Shown in pieces: positions 58,201 through 64,000 of a stretch of 64,000 bases of DNA (positions are counted from its first letter, which is position 1; each line of letters opens with the position of its first letter). This DNA is from QWHO01 sp021404945 (lineage in GTDB: Bacteria > Vulcanimicrobiota > Xenobia > Xenobiales > QWHO01): the NCBI GenBank assembly GCA_963169765.1, contig CAUJEN010000027.1, positions 67,869 through 131,868 of the forward strand, given 5' to 3'. Position numbers and translations under genes: made by a program. The notes below the pieces were generated by a model. It did no database searches. It had not been told where the DNA came from and worked only from the letters and a program-made list of their open reading frames with translations.

Positions 58201-60686
58201 GCCGCCAGGCTCTGGGGCGACGGGTCCGCAGATTGCTCGAGCATGCCCTCCCGCCTGAGACCAGGCCTCTGGTGGGGTCACCCCTGGAGCTGCAGGGCGA
58301 AGAGCGCGATCGGGTTCTGGTCGCGCTACCCGATACCGAGCGCAAGTTGGTAAGCGCGGCTGACCGGCGCCGACTGCTGGCCAGCCTGAGCCTGGCCAGG
58401 GAGCAAGTCTTGCTCCTGTCTGCTGGCGATCCCGAAAATGATTACGCCCCCGGAGACCTTCGTCGCGAGCTGGTGGCCCAGGCCGAGGGGCTCGGGACCC
58501 TGACTCTAGGCGGCTCAGGCTGGCGCGGACTGGTCGCTCAGGCCGTGCGCAAAGCCGGCTATCGGATGCATCCGTTCAATGAGCGCTCCGTCCTGGTTCA
58601 GGGAGAGTCCCTCTGGGCCATGGTCAGCATGCTGGGCGAGTCGAGCCCTCCAACCCGCGCCGAGCTGGTCACGGAGAGCTGGATGGAGCAGTACCTCGGA
58701 TGGCGGGTCATCCGCCTGCGAGCCAGCTCCTTTTGGATCGACCAGGAGAGCTGCCTCCAGGAATTGGTCAGGCAACTTGCGGCTCTGGGCCTGTCGCCAC
58801 TTTGTGACTCACCGGCCAGCGAGCGGGGTCTGAGCTTGCTCAAGGCCGCTCAGGAGCTGCGCCGCGATTTGCCCGGCCTGCCTGCGCCAGCCGTCCAGGC
58901 AGGCGCTGACTATGGGCCGGGCGATTTCAACTGGACCTGGCAGCCGCTGGTCCGGCGCCTGCTTGACGAGCAAGTCCGGGTGGCACCGGTCGACACCGCC
59001 GGGCACGAGCTGGAAGTAGAGCGCCGGGATCGCCGATTGACCCTGAGCGATCGAAGGGGGGAGGGGATCGACCTCGCTGTCAGCCCGAGCAGGCTGGAGG
59101 AGGCCCTGGAGCAGGTCCTGGCCGCCCTGGGGCCGGGCGAGCCCCCGCTGCCGCGTCCCGAGCTGGTCGGCACGACCTCAGACGAGCCCTTTCCCTGGTC
59201 GATCCCGTTCGAGTCCCCTGAAGACCGCGAGGGCGCGGCAACACAGCCCCTGCCTCCTGAAGACCGCGAGGGCACGGCAACACAGCCCCGGCCTCCTGAA
59301 GACCTCGAGGGCGCGGTCAACCAGAGCGAGCAGACAGAAGCGAGTAGCCGGCCGCCGGCGTCGGGGCGCCAAAGTTTCAGAGTTTTGGACCTGCCCGAGG
59401 AGACCGAGCCGGCTGCCCGCAACCGGTCCGAGAGCCGACCGGACACCTCGGCCCCGGTGGATGGAAGGCGGGCCGCCACGGGCGAGGCCACCCGACCCGA
59501 GCGCAAGACGCCCCGGACCCAGCCTTCAGGCTACTTTACTCCTTCCACCCGCTTGGAGTTCGGGGTTGCCCATCCGGCCAGTCGGCCGGCCCGACCGGCC
59601 GGTGAGCCGCGCCAAGGGGGCGAGCGGTCTCAGCCCGCCCCACCACCCCCGCCTCCTCCCCGCCCGGTGAAGGCCGAAGCCCCACCTGCTCCTGAGCCGG
59701 TAGCCGAGAAACCGGCCCAGCCAGCCCGCCCCCCGGCTTCCCGACGCCCCGACAGGATCAGCTGGACCGAAGCCACGGGCCGAGCAGCCTCTCCGGCGGC
59801 CAAGCCGCCTGCTCCCAAGAGCATGTCGAGCCGAACGGGTCCACCCCAAACCCCCCTCCCGCTGCCGCGCAAGGCCGCCCCCGCTGAGCCTGCGCCCCCC
59901 CCGATCGGCCTGGAGGCGATTCGCTCGCTCATGTTGCAGGCTTTCGAGTTGATCCAGCCTGTCCCGGACACGGTCGTGACCGAGCTGGTGGAGGGGGTGA
60001 ATGAAGTCGCCCTCGAGCGGGGCGGTCGCGAGCAGCGCCGAGCTCCGCGCCTGCTTTGCTGTTATGACGTGCTGGGCGAGTGCGACGGGGAGAGCTTCCA
60101 GGCCGTGGTCAGCGAGGTGAGCTTGACCGGGGTTCGCCTCGAGCTCTCCAACCGACTGACGCGCGAGGCCCTGGTCGTGCTGCGGGCCGAGCTCTCCAGC
60201 GACCTTTCCCCGGTCCAATGCCAGGTGCGCTGGTGCCGTCGCTCGGCCGAGGGCGTGGCGGCCGGTCTGGCCTTCCACGAAGAGCCTGAGCAGCTCAGTC
60301 GCTCCTGGGTCGCGGTGCTGCTCCACAGTCTCGGCTTCGGGCCCGAGCACAGCCACCAGCGCCGCAAGACGCTGCGCGTTCCCACTCCGCGACTCAAGGT
60401 CCTGGTCCGGGGCAAAGGAATGGGAACGGCCCTCGACCTGGGCGTCGGAGGGATGCTGCTCGAGACCACCGCCCGATTGACCCTGGACGAGCGCGTGGAG
60501 CTGACCCTGGGGCCCCACGAAAGCCTCCCGGCCGTGCAGGTTCAGGCCAGGATAGCCAACCTGCGCCAGCGCAAAGTCCCCGCTTACGGTCTGGCTTTCG
60601 TGGACCTGACCCCCGCCACCATGAAAGCGCTGGGCGCTTATGTGCTCAGCTTCCTGGCCGGGCGCGCCAGGGGCAAGAGACCCTGA
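55263..60686 (+). CDS. Degenerate SF1 helicase fused to a nuclease-like remnant and two PilZ domains
   Basis: 1807 residues. The helicase resembles DNA2/Upf1-type SF1 proteins. Walker A is GGPGTGKS at about 215. A coiled-coil insert lies at about 283-315. Walker B is altered to VVEHAG (about 839), where DEA-x-Q is usual. GDAERLCP, TSFRAR (about 912), LQGEERDRVLVALP (about 1010) and SLAREQVLLL (about 1043) represent motifs III-VI. A Vsr/DUF559-like segment at 1086-1170 lacks the usual acidic residues. A Pro-rich linker with 13-residue repeats leads to PilZ 1 (RRAPR, EVSLTG; 1585-1690) and PilZ 2 (RKTLR, DLGVGG; 1697-1800). A cyclic di-GMP-controlled nucleic-acid or protein-remodelling machine is the likely idea. 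Confidence 0.8.
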   Translation: MGTQLERLNQLFEFLVRVQDFWTQPWTRLEQLPWSSTLQTNSEGATWRIAPDAPLYAALTEVADLIEKEPFRLRLGQEWLEGPEAACPLRWQNVRLRRLQGGLELKVQGPTHLRHDLLRSLALPERPDPPYQVTPRNVLYLEPLALDYSDFLTHLRKALPDADDLPAALASLTGPSPAKPEPLYRQPLWTLSISPEQEEIAHRLAVRPLVLVEGGPGTGKSHLVANLLGHCLAMGLRVLVTGPSSAALRPILNALPTDLRALCVGPGQGPDLELSKRLEKTDPKAQLKQAEAQKKRREQLLEEQDRLEEQLLVQAMLEYSERGDERVSELGRRLQPERDELGWIPGPVGLKPNPLSPDQLAELYDSNRLTPDEEEKLSGPLPDRSELLTAPELASLSELWKEVENYPDHNYWTGTPPKESLEYLPLAASRVVSSLRESDPWFLECVWRARTNEKHRQTYAVLQRELEQNRKERNRILKQIGERDPTLPFFDDEAQEICQELLEHVNRGGTVTGIAATFLKPRWKKFLKGAQVRGKSPTTEGDFQALLEAISLKRLNETEDQRWAQEMVVLGLMGAEQRKLDRIDTLKRALNWNLEVFSDFEHQAAGAGLLWERAMELSSEESGSGRVLRRLLSFLEHELEPLLERRKAYLDVCQLMKRADQEARYLKSAERSNPNPIWGTLRQALVERDVRAYEEALEQLARWESLLPLARRRRELLDLLEPVAPAWVDAIRERSKVHGRTQVPGNLSAAWEHRQATQWLRQLQEQPGPEGILKRLFEVREEVLSATRDLVTERAWAMLSMRAGKRELSSEDCAPAWVIPLDQVLDRFSPDETRFDLLVVEHAGLCDLRALGLLALAERALILGDAERLCPEPAAQHDELARLAAPYLAEHHRARPTSLLTWLDQGDSLRLTTSFRARTELLQLLRQLESSVAQVPGRSPSLSTPSFALLRSRQEANDVAAIALAVLREYPGQSLAVACCRQALGRRVRRLLEHALPPETRPLVGSPLELQGEERDRVLVALPDTERKLVSAADRRRLLASLSLAREQVLLLSAGDPENDYAPGDLRRELVAQAEGLGTLTLGGSGWRGLVAQAVRKAGYRMHPFNERSVLVQGESLWAMVSMLGESSPPTRAELVTESWMEQYLGWRVIRLRASSFWIDQESCLQELVRQLAALGLSPLCDSPASERGLSLLKAAQELRRDLPGLPAPAVQAGADYGPGDFNWTWQPLVRRLLDEQVRVAPVDTAGHELEVERRDRRLTLSDRRGEGIDLAVSPSRLEEALEQVLAALGPGEPPLPRPELVGTTSDEPFPWSIPFESPEDREGAATQPLPPEDREGTATQPRPPEDLEGAVNQSEQTEASSRPPASGRQSFRVLDLPEETEPAARNRSESRPDTSAPVDGRRAATGEATRPERKTPRTQPSGYFTPSTRLEFGVAHPASRPARPAGEPRQGGERSQPAPPPPPPPRPVKAEAPPAPEPVAEKPAQPARPPASRRPDRISWTEATGRAASPAAKPPAPKSMSSRTGPPQTPLPLPRKAAPAEPAPPPIGLEAIRSLMLQAFELIQPVPDTVVTELVEGVNEVALERGGREQRRAPRLLCCYDVLGECDGESFQAVVSEVSLTGVRLELSNRLTREALVVLRAELSSDLSPVQCQVRWCRRSAEGVAAGLAFHEEPEQLSRSWVAVLLHSLGFGPEHSHQRRKTLRVPTPRLKVLVRGKGMGTALDLGVGGMLLETTARLTLDERVELTLGPHESLPAVQVQARIANLRQRKVPAYGLAFVDLTPATMKALGAYVLSFLAGRARGKRP
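59217..59333 (+). repeat. 39-bp minisatellite (three units) inside the helicase-PilZ gene
   Basis: Units begin at 59217, 59256 and 59295, each starting CCTGAAGACC. They encode PEDREGAATQPLP, PEDREGTATQPRP and a diverged third copy in the linker between helicase and PilZ domains. Units 1 and 2 differ by only a few bases. Copy number could vary between strains without changing the frame. Confidence 0.85.
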
Positions 60687-61198
60687 TGCGCTCGCGCCTG
60701 GTCGATCTCCTCATGCTCATGGTCGTCGTCTCGCTGGGAGCCATGGTCTGGCACTTTCGCGGACACCCGACCCGGGGCCAGTTCGAGGCCGAGCGCCAGC
60801 TGGCCACGGCCGCCCTGGAGGGGAAGCAGTTTCGCGAGGCCGTGCGCCACCTCGAGCGTTGCGTGCGGATGGCCCGCCAGATGGCCAATCAAGAGCTCGA
60901 GCACGAAGCGCTGGATGATCTTGGCTGGAGCTACTTCGAGCTGGGCGACCTGAAGCAGGCCGCCAAATTCCAGGCCGAAGCCGTCGAGCGGGCCGAAGCC
61001 GTGCACGGCCCTTACCATCCGGTGATAGCGCTCTACCTCACCCGCCTGACCCGAGTGACGAACGACCGCACGCGGGGCCTGGAGTATCTGGCCCGAGCCG
61101 AGGTGATCTATCGCCGGGTGTATCCGCCGGGTCCCGACCTCGAAGCCGCTCTCACGCCCCTCAAGGCGCATCGCAAATCCCTGACCCCCGGGGATTGA
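60686..61198 (+). CDS. Membrane-anchored TPR protein
   Basis: 170 residues. An N-terminal span (VDLLMLMVVVSLGAMVWHF) anchors the protein, and the rest is TPR-like helices (AALEGKQFREAVRHLERCVRMA, ALDDLGWSYFELGDLKQAAKFQAEAVERA). The ATG shares its A with the stop of the helicase-PilZ gene (TGATG), so translation is coupled and the two proteins probably work together. The stop codon overlaps an FNR-like site that belongs to the next gene. Confidence 0.72.
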   Translation: MRSRLVDLLMLMVVVSLGAMVWHFRGHPTRGQFEAERQLATAALEGKQFREAVRHLERCVRMARQMANQELEHEALDDLGWSYFELGDLKQAAKFQAEAVERAEAVHGPYHPVIALYLTRLTRVTNDRTRGLEYLARAEVIYRRVYPPGPDLEAALTPLKAHRKSLTPGD

Positions 61199-61236
61199 CC
61201 TGGATCAACGCATTTTCTGCCGCTACGGGGTAAGAT
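61195..61236 (+). promoter_or_regulatory. FNR/CRP-family site with a correctly spaced -10 element
   Basis: TTGACCTGGATCAA (61195-61208) matches the FNR consensus TTGAT-N4-ATCAA at 9 of 10 positions. A TAAGAT -10-like hexamer lies at 61231-61236. A start site near 61243 would put the site centre about 41.5 bases upstream, the class II activator position. The downstream ATG is at 61245, so the mRNA would be nearly leaderless. Confidence 0.65.
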
Positions 61237-61244
61237 TACGCTGT

Positions 61245-61700
61245 ATGGATCTCCTATCTGGAGGCAGCACCCCACTGGACGGGAACCGACTCGGCAGCGG
61301 GGAGTACCTCGAGCGACCCGGCGACGCCCTCCTGGACGGGTTTACGAGCTATGAAGAGCTGGTTCTGGGCAACGGCCTGTTGCTGCGACGCTACGCCAAC
61401 GGGGCGGTCCGGCTGGAGAACCCGACCAGCGGAGTGATTCAGGAGGAGCGCATCGACGGCAAGCTGCTGGTCTCGCTTCCCACCGGCAAAGTGGTCTTCC
61501 AGAAGTTCGTCGGCGAGCCTCTGCTGGTGTATGACACAGCCGGCATTCAGCCGCCGGGACTTGCCCGCGTCAGCACCGCCAGCCTCCCCGGCGAGGAAGA
61601 GACGCGGCACGTGTACCACTTCCAGGATCAAGAGGGTGCCCACATCATCGACCTTTGCACTTTGCGCTACTACCGAATGGCCAGCAAGGCCTCGCGTTGA
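61245..61700 (+). CDS. Unknown beta-rich protein under a putative FNR-type promoter
   Basis: 151 residues, no signal peptide or span. The sequence alternates short strands and turns: LVLGNGLLLRRYANGAVRLENP, IDGKLLVSLPTGKVVFQKF, HVYHFQDQEGAHIIDLCTLRYYRM. This suggests a small beta-barrel or propeller-like fold. The ATG is at the predicted transcription start, with no ribosome site before it. Its stop codon overlaps a second FNR-like site for the RIC gene. No family was recognised. Confidence 0.6.
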   Translation: MDLLSGGSTPLDGNRLGSGEYLERPGDALLDGFTSYEELVLGNGLLLRRYANGAVRLENPTSGVIQEERIDGKLLVSLPTGKVVFQKFVGEPLLVYDTAGIQPPGLARVSTASLPGEEETRHVYHFQDQEGAHIIDLCTLRYYRMASKASR

Positions 61701-61710
61701 CTCAGATCAA
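61697..61710 (+). promoter_or_regulatory. FNR/CRP-family site upstream of the RIC gene
   Basis: TTGACTCAGATCAA matches TTGAT-N4-ATCAA at 9 of 10 positions and repeats the half-site layout of the site at 61195. It lies 59 bases before the RIC start and overlaps the stop of the previous gene. A weak -10 (CAGTCT, 61733-61738) is near the class II distance. Confidence 0.65.
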
Positions 61711-61769
61711 TTCCTGAACGGGCAAAAGCTGTCAGTCTAGGACGGTCAAACCAGTCAGAGGAGCCCGTC

Positions 61770-62444
61770 ATGATGAATACCCAGACCCCCGTCCGGGATG
61801 TCGCCGGGGGACACCCACGAATCTGGAGCGTCCTGGAGAGATTTGGAATCGACTACTGCTGCTCCGGTGGCCAGTCGCTGCAAGCAGCCTGCGCGCAGCG
61901 AGGAATCCCAGCCGATGAAGTGCTTGCCGAGATCGCCCAGGTTCTCCAAGGGCCCAACAGCGGACCCGACCTGGGCCGCCTGAGCCTGTCCGAGCTGGCC
62001 GACTACGTCGAGCGGATCCACCACGACTATCTCAAGAGTGAGCTTCCCAGCCTGAGAGCCCGGCTGCGCAAAGTCATCGAAGCGCACGCCGCCGAGCATC
62101 CCGAGGTGGTCGAGCTAGGGCAGATCTTCGACGACTTCGCCGATGAGATGGAAAGCCACATGATGAAGGAAGAGCGGATGCTCTTTCCAGCCATTCGGCA
62201 GATGGAGAGCGGCGGGGGAGGCATGCCGCTGGAGGGCCCGGTCGAGGTGATGCTTGCCGAGCACCGCTCCGCCGACATGGCACTGGCCAGAATGCGAGAG
62301 CTGACGCAGGGCTTCACTCCCCCGGAGGATGCCTGCAACACCTATCGATCGCTCTATCAGGGCCTGGCCGATCTCGACCGGGACATGCGGCGGCACGTTC
62401 ACACAGAGAACGATATCCTCTTCCCAGCCGCCCTGCGTGGTTAG
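61770..62444 (+). CDS. ric: Iron-sulfur cluster repair di-iron protein (RIC/ScdA/YtfE)
   Basis: 224 residues, the family length. The N-terminal ScdA domain has FGIDYCCSGG with Cys30-Cys31. The hemerythrin-like part supplies the di-iron His and Glu ligands (HHDYLKSELP, MESHMMKEERMLFP, MLAEHRSAD, HVHTENDILFP). RIC proteins restore Fe-S clusters damaged by nitric oxide or oxidants and are often controlled by FNR, DNR or NsrR. GAGGAG lies 6 bases before the ATG; the second codon is also ATG. The FNR-like site upstream fits the expected regulation. Confidence 0.95.
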   Translation: MMNTQTPVRDVAGGHPRIWSVLERFGIDYCCSGGQSLQAACAQRGIPADEVLAEIAQVLQGPNSGPDLGRLSLSELADYVERIHHDYLKSELPSLRARLRKVIEAHAAEHPEVVELGQIFDDFADEMESHMMKEERMLFPAIRQMESGGGGMPLEGPVEVMLAEHRSADMALARMRELTQGFTPPEDACNTYRSLYQGLADLDRDMRRHVHTENDILFPAALRG

Positions 62445-62532
62445 GAAGGCCGGACGGCTGATTCCCAGGGTCCTGCTCTGTGCCAGGCAGCTGAGCGGAG
62501 CGGAGCTGAGCGGACGGCGCCGCTGGAGCAGA

Positions 62533-63771
62533 TCATGAACCCCGAGTCGTCTGGGAGATGCGGGACGCGCAGCACTTCTCCCACCCGCTCGAAGCGAGGC
62601 TGGCTGGCCGGACTGCTGATCTCTTCAGGTAGCCCCGGTGCACCAGCCGCAGGTGGCACGAGGCGCACAGCATGATGAGGTTTGTCCTCCTCGTGGCCGC
62701 CCCCCGTGCGAGCGGAACACGATGTGGTGGGCCTGCAGGTTGCAGTGCCGGGTGCACCCCGGCGCGCAACAGGTGAAGCGGTCGCGCTTGAGGCTGCGCA
62801 GCAGCTTGCCCGTGAAGCCGTGCTGATCCTCATTGGCGATAAGAAAGGCCCGCGCGATGGCCTCGGCGCAGATCTCGCGCTCGAGCTCCTTGCCCGCGAA
62901 TCGCTCCACCGTGCGCTCCATGCGGAGCACGTTCAGCATCGCCGCCGGCTCGAGCGTCACCCGGAAGCGGATCCGGGGCGTGCGCCTGGGAGCCGAGACA
63001 ACATCTGGCAGCTCACCCCAGAGCCAGTAAAATGGGCGAAAATGGCAGCAGGACCAGCTCCTCGCAGTCGAGGTCGGCCTTGCGACGAAGCCATGCGGGC
63101 GGCTCGCGGCGCGGATCGTCGCTGCCGGGCACCCGGTCGAGCCTGGTCTCAAAACAGGCCTGGTCGAGCTTTTTCAGGTGCTCCATCCAGCGCATTGCAG
63201 GTGAGCCTGGCGGCAAAATCAACCCAGGGCGGGCTGGCCAGCCCGCGCTCAAAAAGCGGGAGCATCAGGTCGAGCTGGCTCAAGCCCAGCTTCCCGCAGC
63301 TGACAGCCTCGAGCAGCTCGGGCCTGTGCTCGAGCCATCTCTGTCGCCGCACCATGGCCCGGGCCGTCGAGCCGGCCATTCCCCGCTCCTCGACATAGTG
63401 GGCCAGGCTCTTGAAACAGGGCACGCCGATGAGCCGACAGAGCAGCTCTGCGAGCACCAGCTGGCAGTTGCGCATCGTCTCCTGCAACCGCAGAGCCTCT
63501 TGCTGCAAGCCCGGAGGCCGGAAGGGCGGCTTCTCCTCCAGCAGCTCGATCAGTGGGAGGAGAAAACTGCCTCGGGCCGATTCAATGGCCCTGGAGAGAG
63601 AACTGAGGGCTCGCAGGGGGCCTGTCCAGGCGTTACGGAACTGGCGTTTGGTTTGTCAGGATTGCTTAACAGCTTGCTGCCTCGACGGGGGGCTTCGATG
63701 CGCTCGAGGCGATGCTCAGAAATGGGGCCGGCCGGGAGAAGGGGGAGCTTGATGTCGAGGGCGTGAGGCAT
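62533..63771 (-). pseudogene. Frameshifted HNH endonuclease gene
   Basis: Reading across frames gives one protein. It starts at ATG 63771 (MPHALDIKLPLLPAGP...), continues in another frame with LLEEKPPFRPPGLQQEALRL, ...FKSLAHYVEERGM and QLDLMLPLFERG, then RWMEHLKKLDQACFETRLDR, then PRIRFRVTLEPAAMLNVL. It ends in an HNH domain split by a shift (NLQAHHIVFRSHGG / RTNLIMLCASCHLRLVHRGYL). At least four shifts are needed, near 63640-63660, 63190-63200, 63020-63040 and at the C6 run near 62700. The order matches the DUF222-like/HNH nucleases common in large genomes. Decay is likely, although indel errors could account for some shifts. Confidence 0.75.
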
Positions 63772-63909
63772 TTTCCGCCTCTTCCGAAGCTCCGCGGGAT
63801 CGCTTCCGGACCCTCGGCATGCAGTCGAAGCCCGGAAACGGCCTCGAGAAGGAATCCATCCCCCCCCCCACCGAAGCCTTTCGCAGGACGCATCAAGGGG
63901 GCATTCAGG

Positions 63910-64000
63910 ATGCAGGATGGCCGGATCGAGCTCACTCGGGCTCGCAGAATCAGAGCAGGCCTCCTTCTCCTGGCGCTCATCCTGACAGGCTGCGGGGGCT
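63910..64000 (+). CDS. N-terminus of a lipoprotein (partial)
   Basis: The frame opens at an ATG with AGGGGG about 10 bases upstream and runs off the window end. After a short basic N-region it reads AGLLLLALILTGCGG, a hydrophobic core with an LTGC lipobox, so a lipid-anchored exported protein is predicted. A run of ten C bases at 63860-63869 lies 41 bases before the start. Function cannot be told. Confidence 0.65.
   Translation, partial: MQDGRIELTRARRIRAGLLLLALILTGCGG

Overview
This is a gene-dense, high-GC bacterial chromosome segment with about 50 recognisable genes on both strands. GTG and TTG starts are frequent, and many genes overlap end to start. No rRNA, tRNA, CRISPR array, insertion sequence or phage gene was seen. 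The organism cannot be named from the sequence. A very large Ser/Thr kinase-ATPase-TPR-GAF-GGDEF protein, several PilZ proteins, long repeat proteins, large exported-type hydrolases and few recognisable operons suggest a large-genome, free-living bacterium with complex signalling, of the Myxococcota, Acidobacteriota or Eremiobacterota kind. That is inference only.

Layout. 1-1.9 kb: the end of an oxidoreductase-like gene, a Cys-bracketed EF-hand protein on the minus strand, then a 1.1 kb stretch with only doubtful ORFs. 1.9-5.5 kb: a fatty-acid beta-oxidation pair (FadN-type bifunctional enzyme and thiolase). 5.5-10.8 kb: small membrane proteins, an amidohydrolase, an unknown protein, an EcsC protein and a clostripain-type C11 peptidase. 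10.8-14 kb: a RecB/AddA-like helicase-nuclease. 14.2-19.5 kb: the giant kinase/diguanylate cyclase. 19.5-24.9 kb: FUN14 protein, small membrane proteins, PLP dehydratase, tyrosine phosphatase and histidine phosphatase. 24.9-37.4 kb: lipase, a 38-residue-repeat protein, class V aminotransferase, glycosyltransferase, small secreted proteins and a 1477-residue protein with four beta-sandwich modules. 37.4-40.6 kb: S24/S26-like fold, PilZ protein and TPR-ankyrin protein. 40.6-49.6 kb: agmatine-to-putrescine genes (aguA, aguB), then purL (with a PurS-like N-terminal part)-purQ-TPR-spermidine-synthase-like genes overlapping one another. 49.6-54.1 kb: a secreted metallopeptidase whose signal peptide is out of frame, and a subtilase. 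55.3-61.2 kb: a degenerate SF1 helicase fused to two PilZ domains, followed by a TPR protein. 61.2-62.4 kb: two genes each preceded by an FNR/CRP-like site, the second encoding the iron-sulfur repair protein RIC/ScdA. 62.5-63.8 kb: a frameshifted HNH endonuclease pseudogene. The window ends in the signal peptide of a lipoprotein.

Two patterns cut across the genes. First, proteins whose catalytic or binding domains are normally exported (C11 peptidase, lipase, subtilase, beta-sandwich array) have no Sec signal. They begin instead with a 20-45 residue Pro/Ala/Gln/Ser-rich leader ending in a D-[RS]-[VF] box. Second, four unrelated proteins end with a short [VI]-G-G-x-x-[VL]-x-[RH]-R motif. Together they may mark an undescribed sorting or processing route. 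Cyclic di-GMP is another theme: one GGDEF enzyme with an intact I-site, and three PilZ domains in two proteins.
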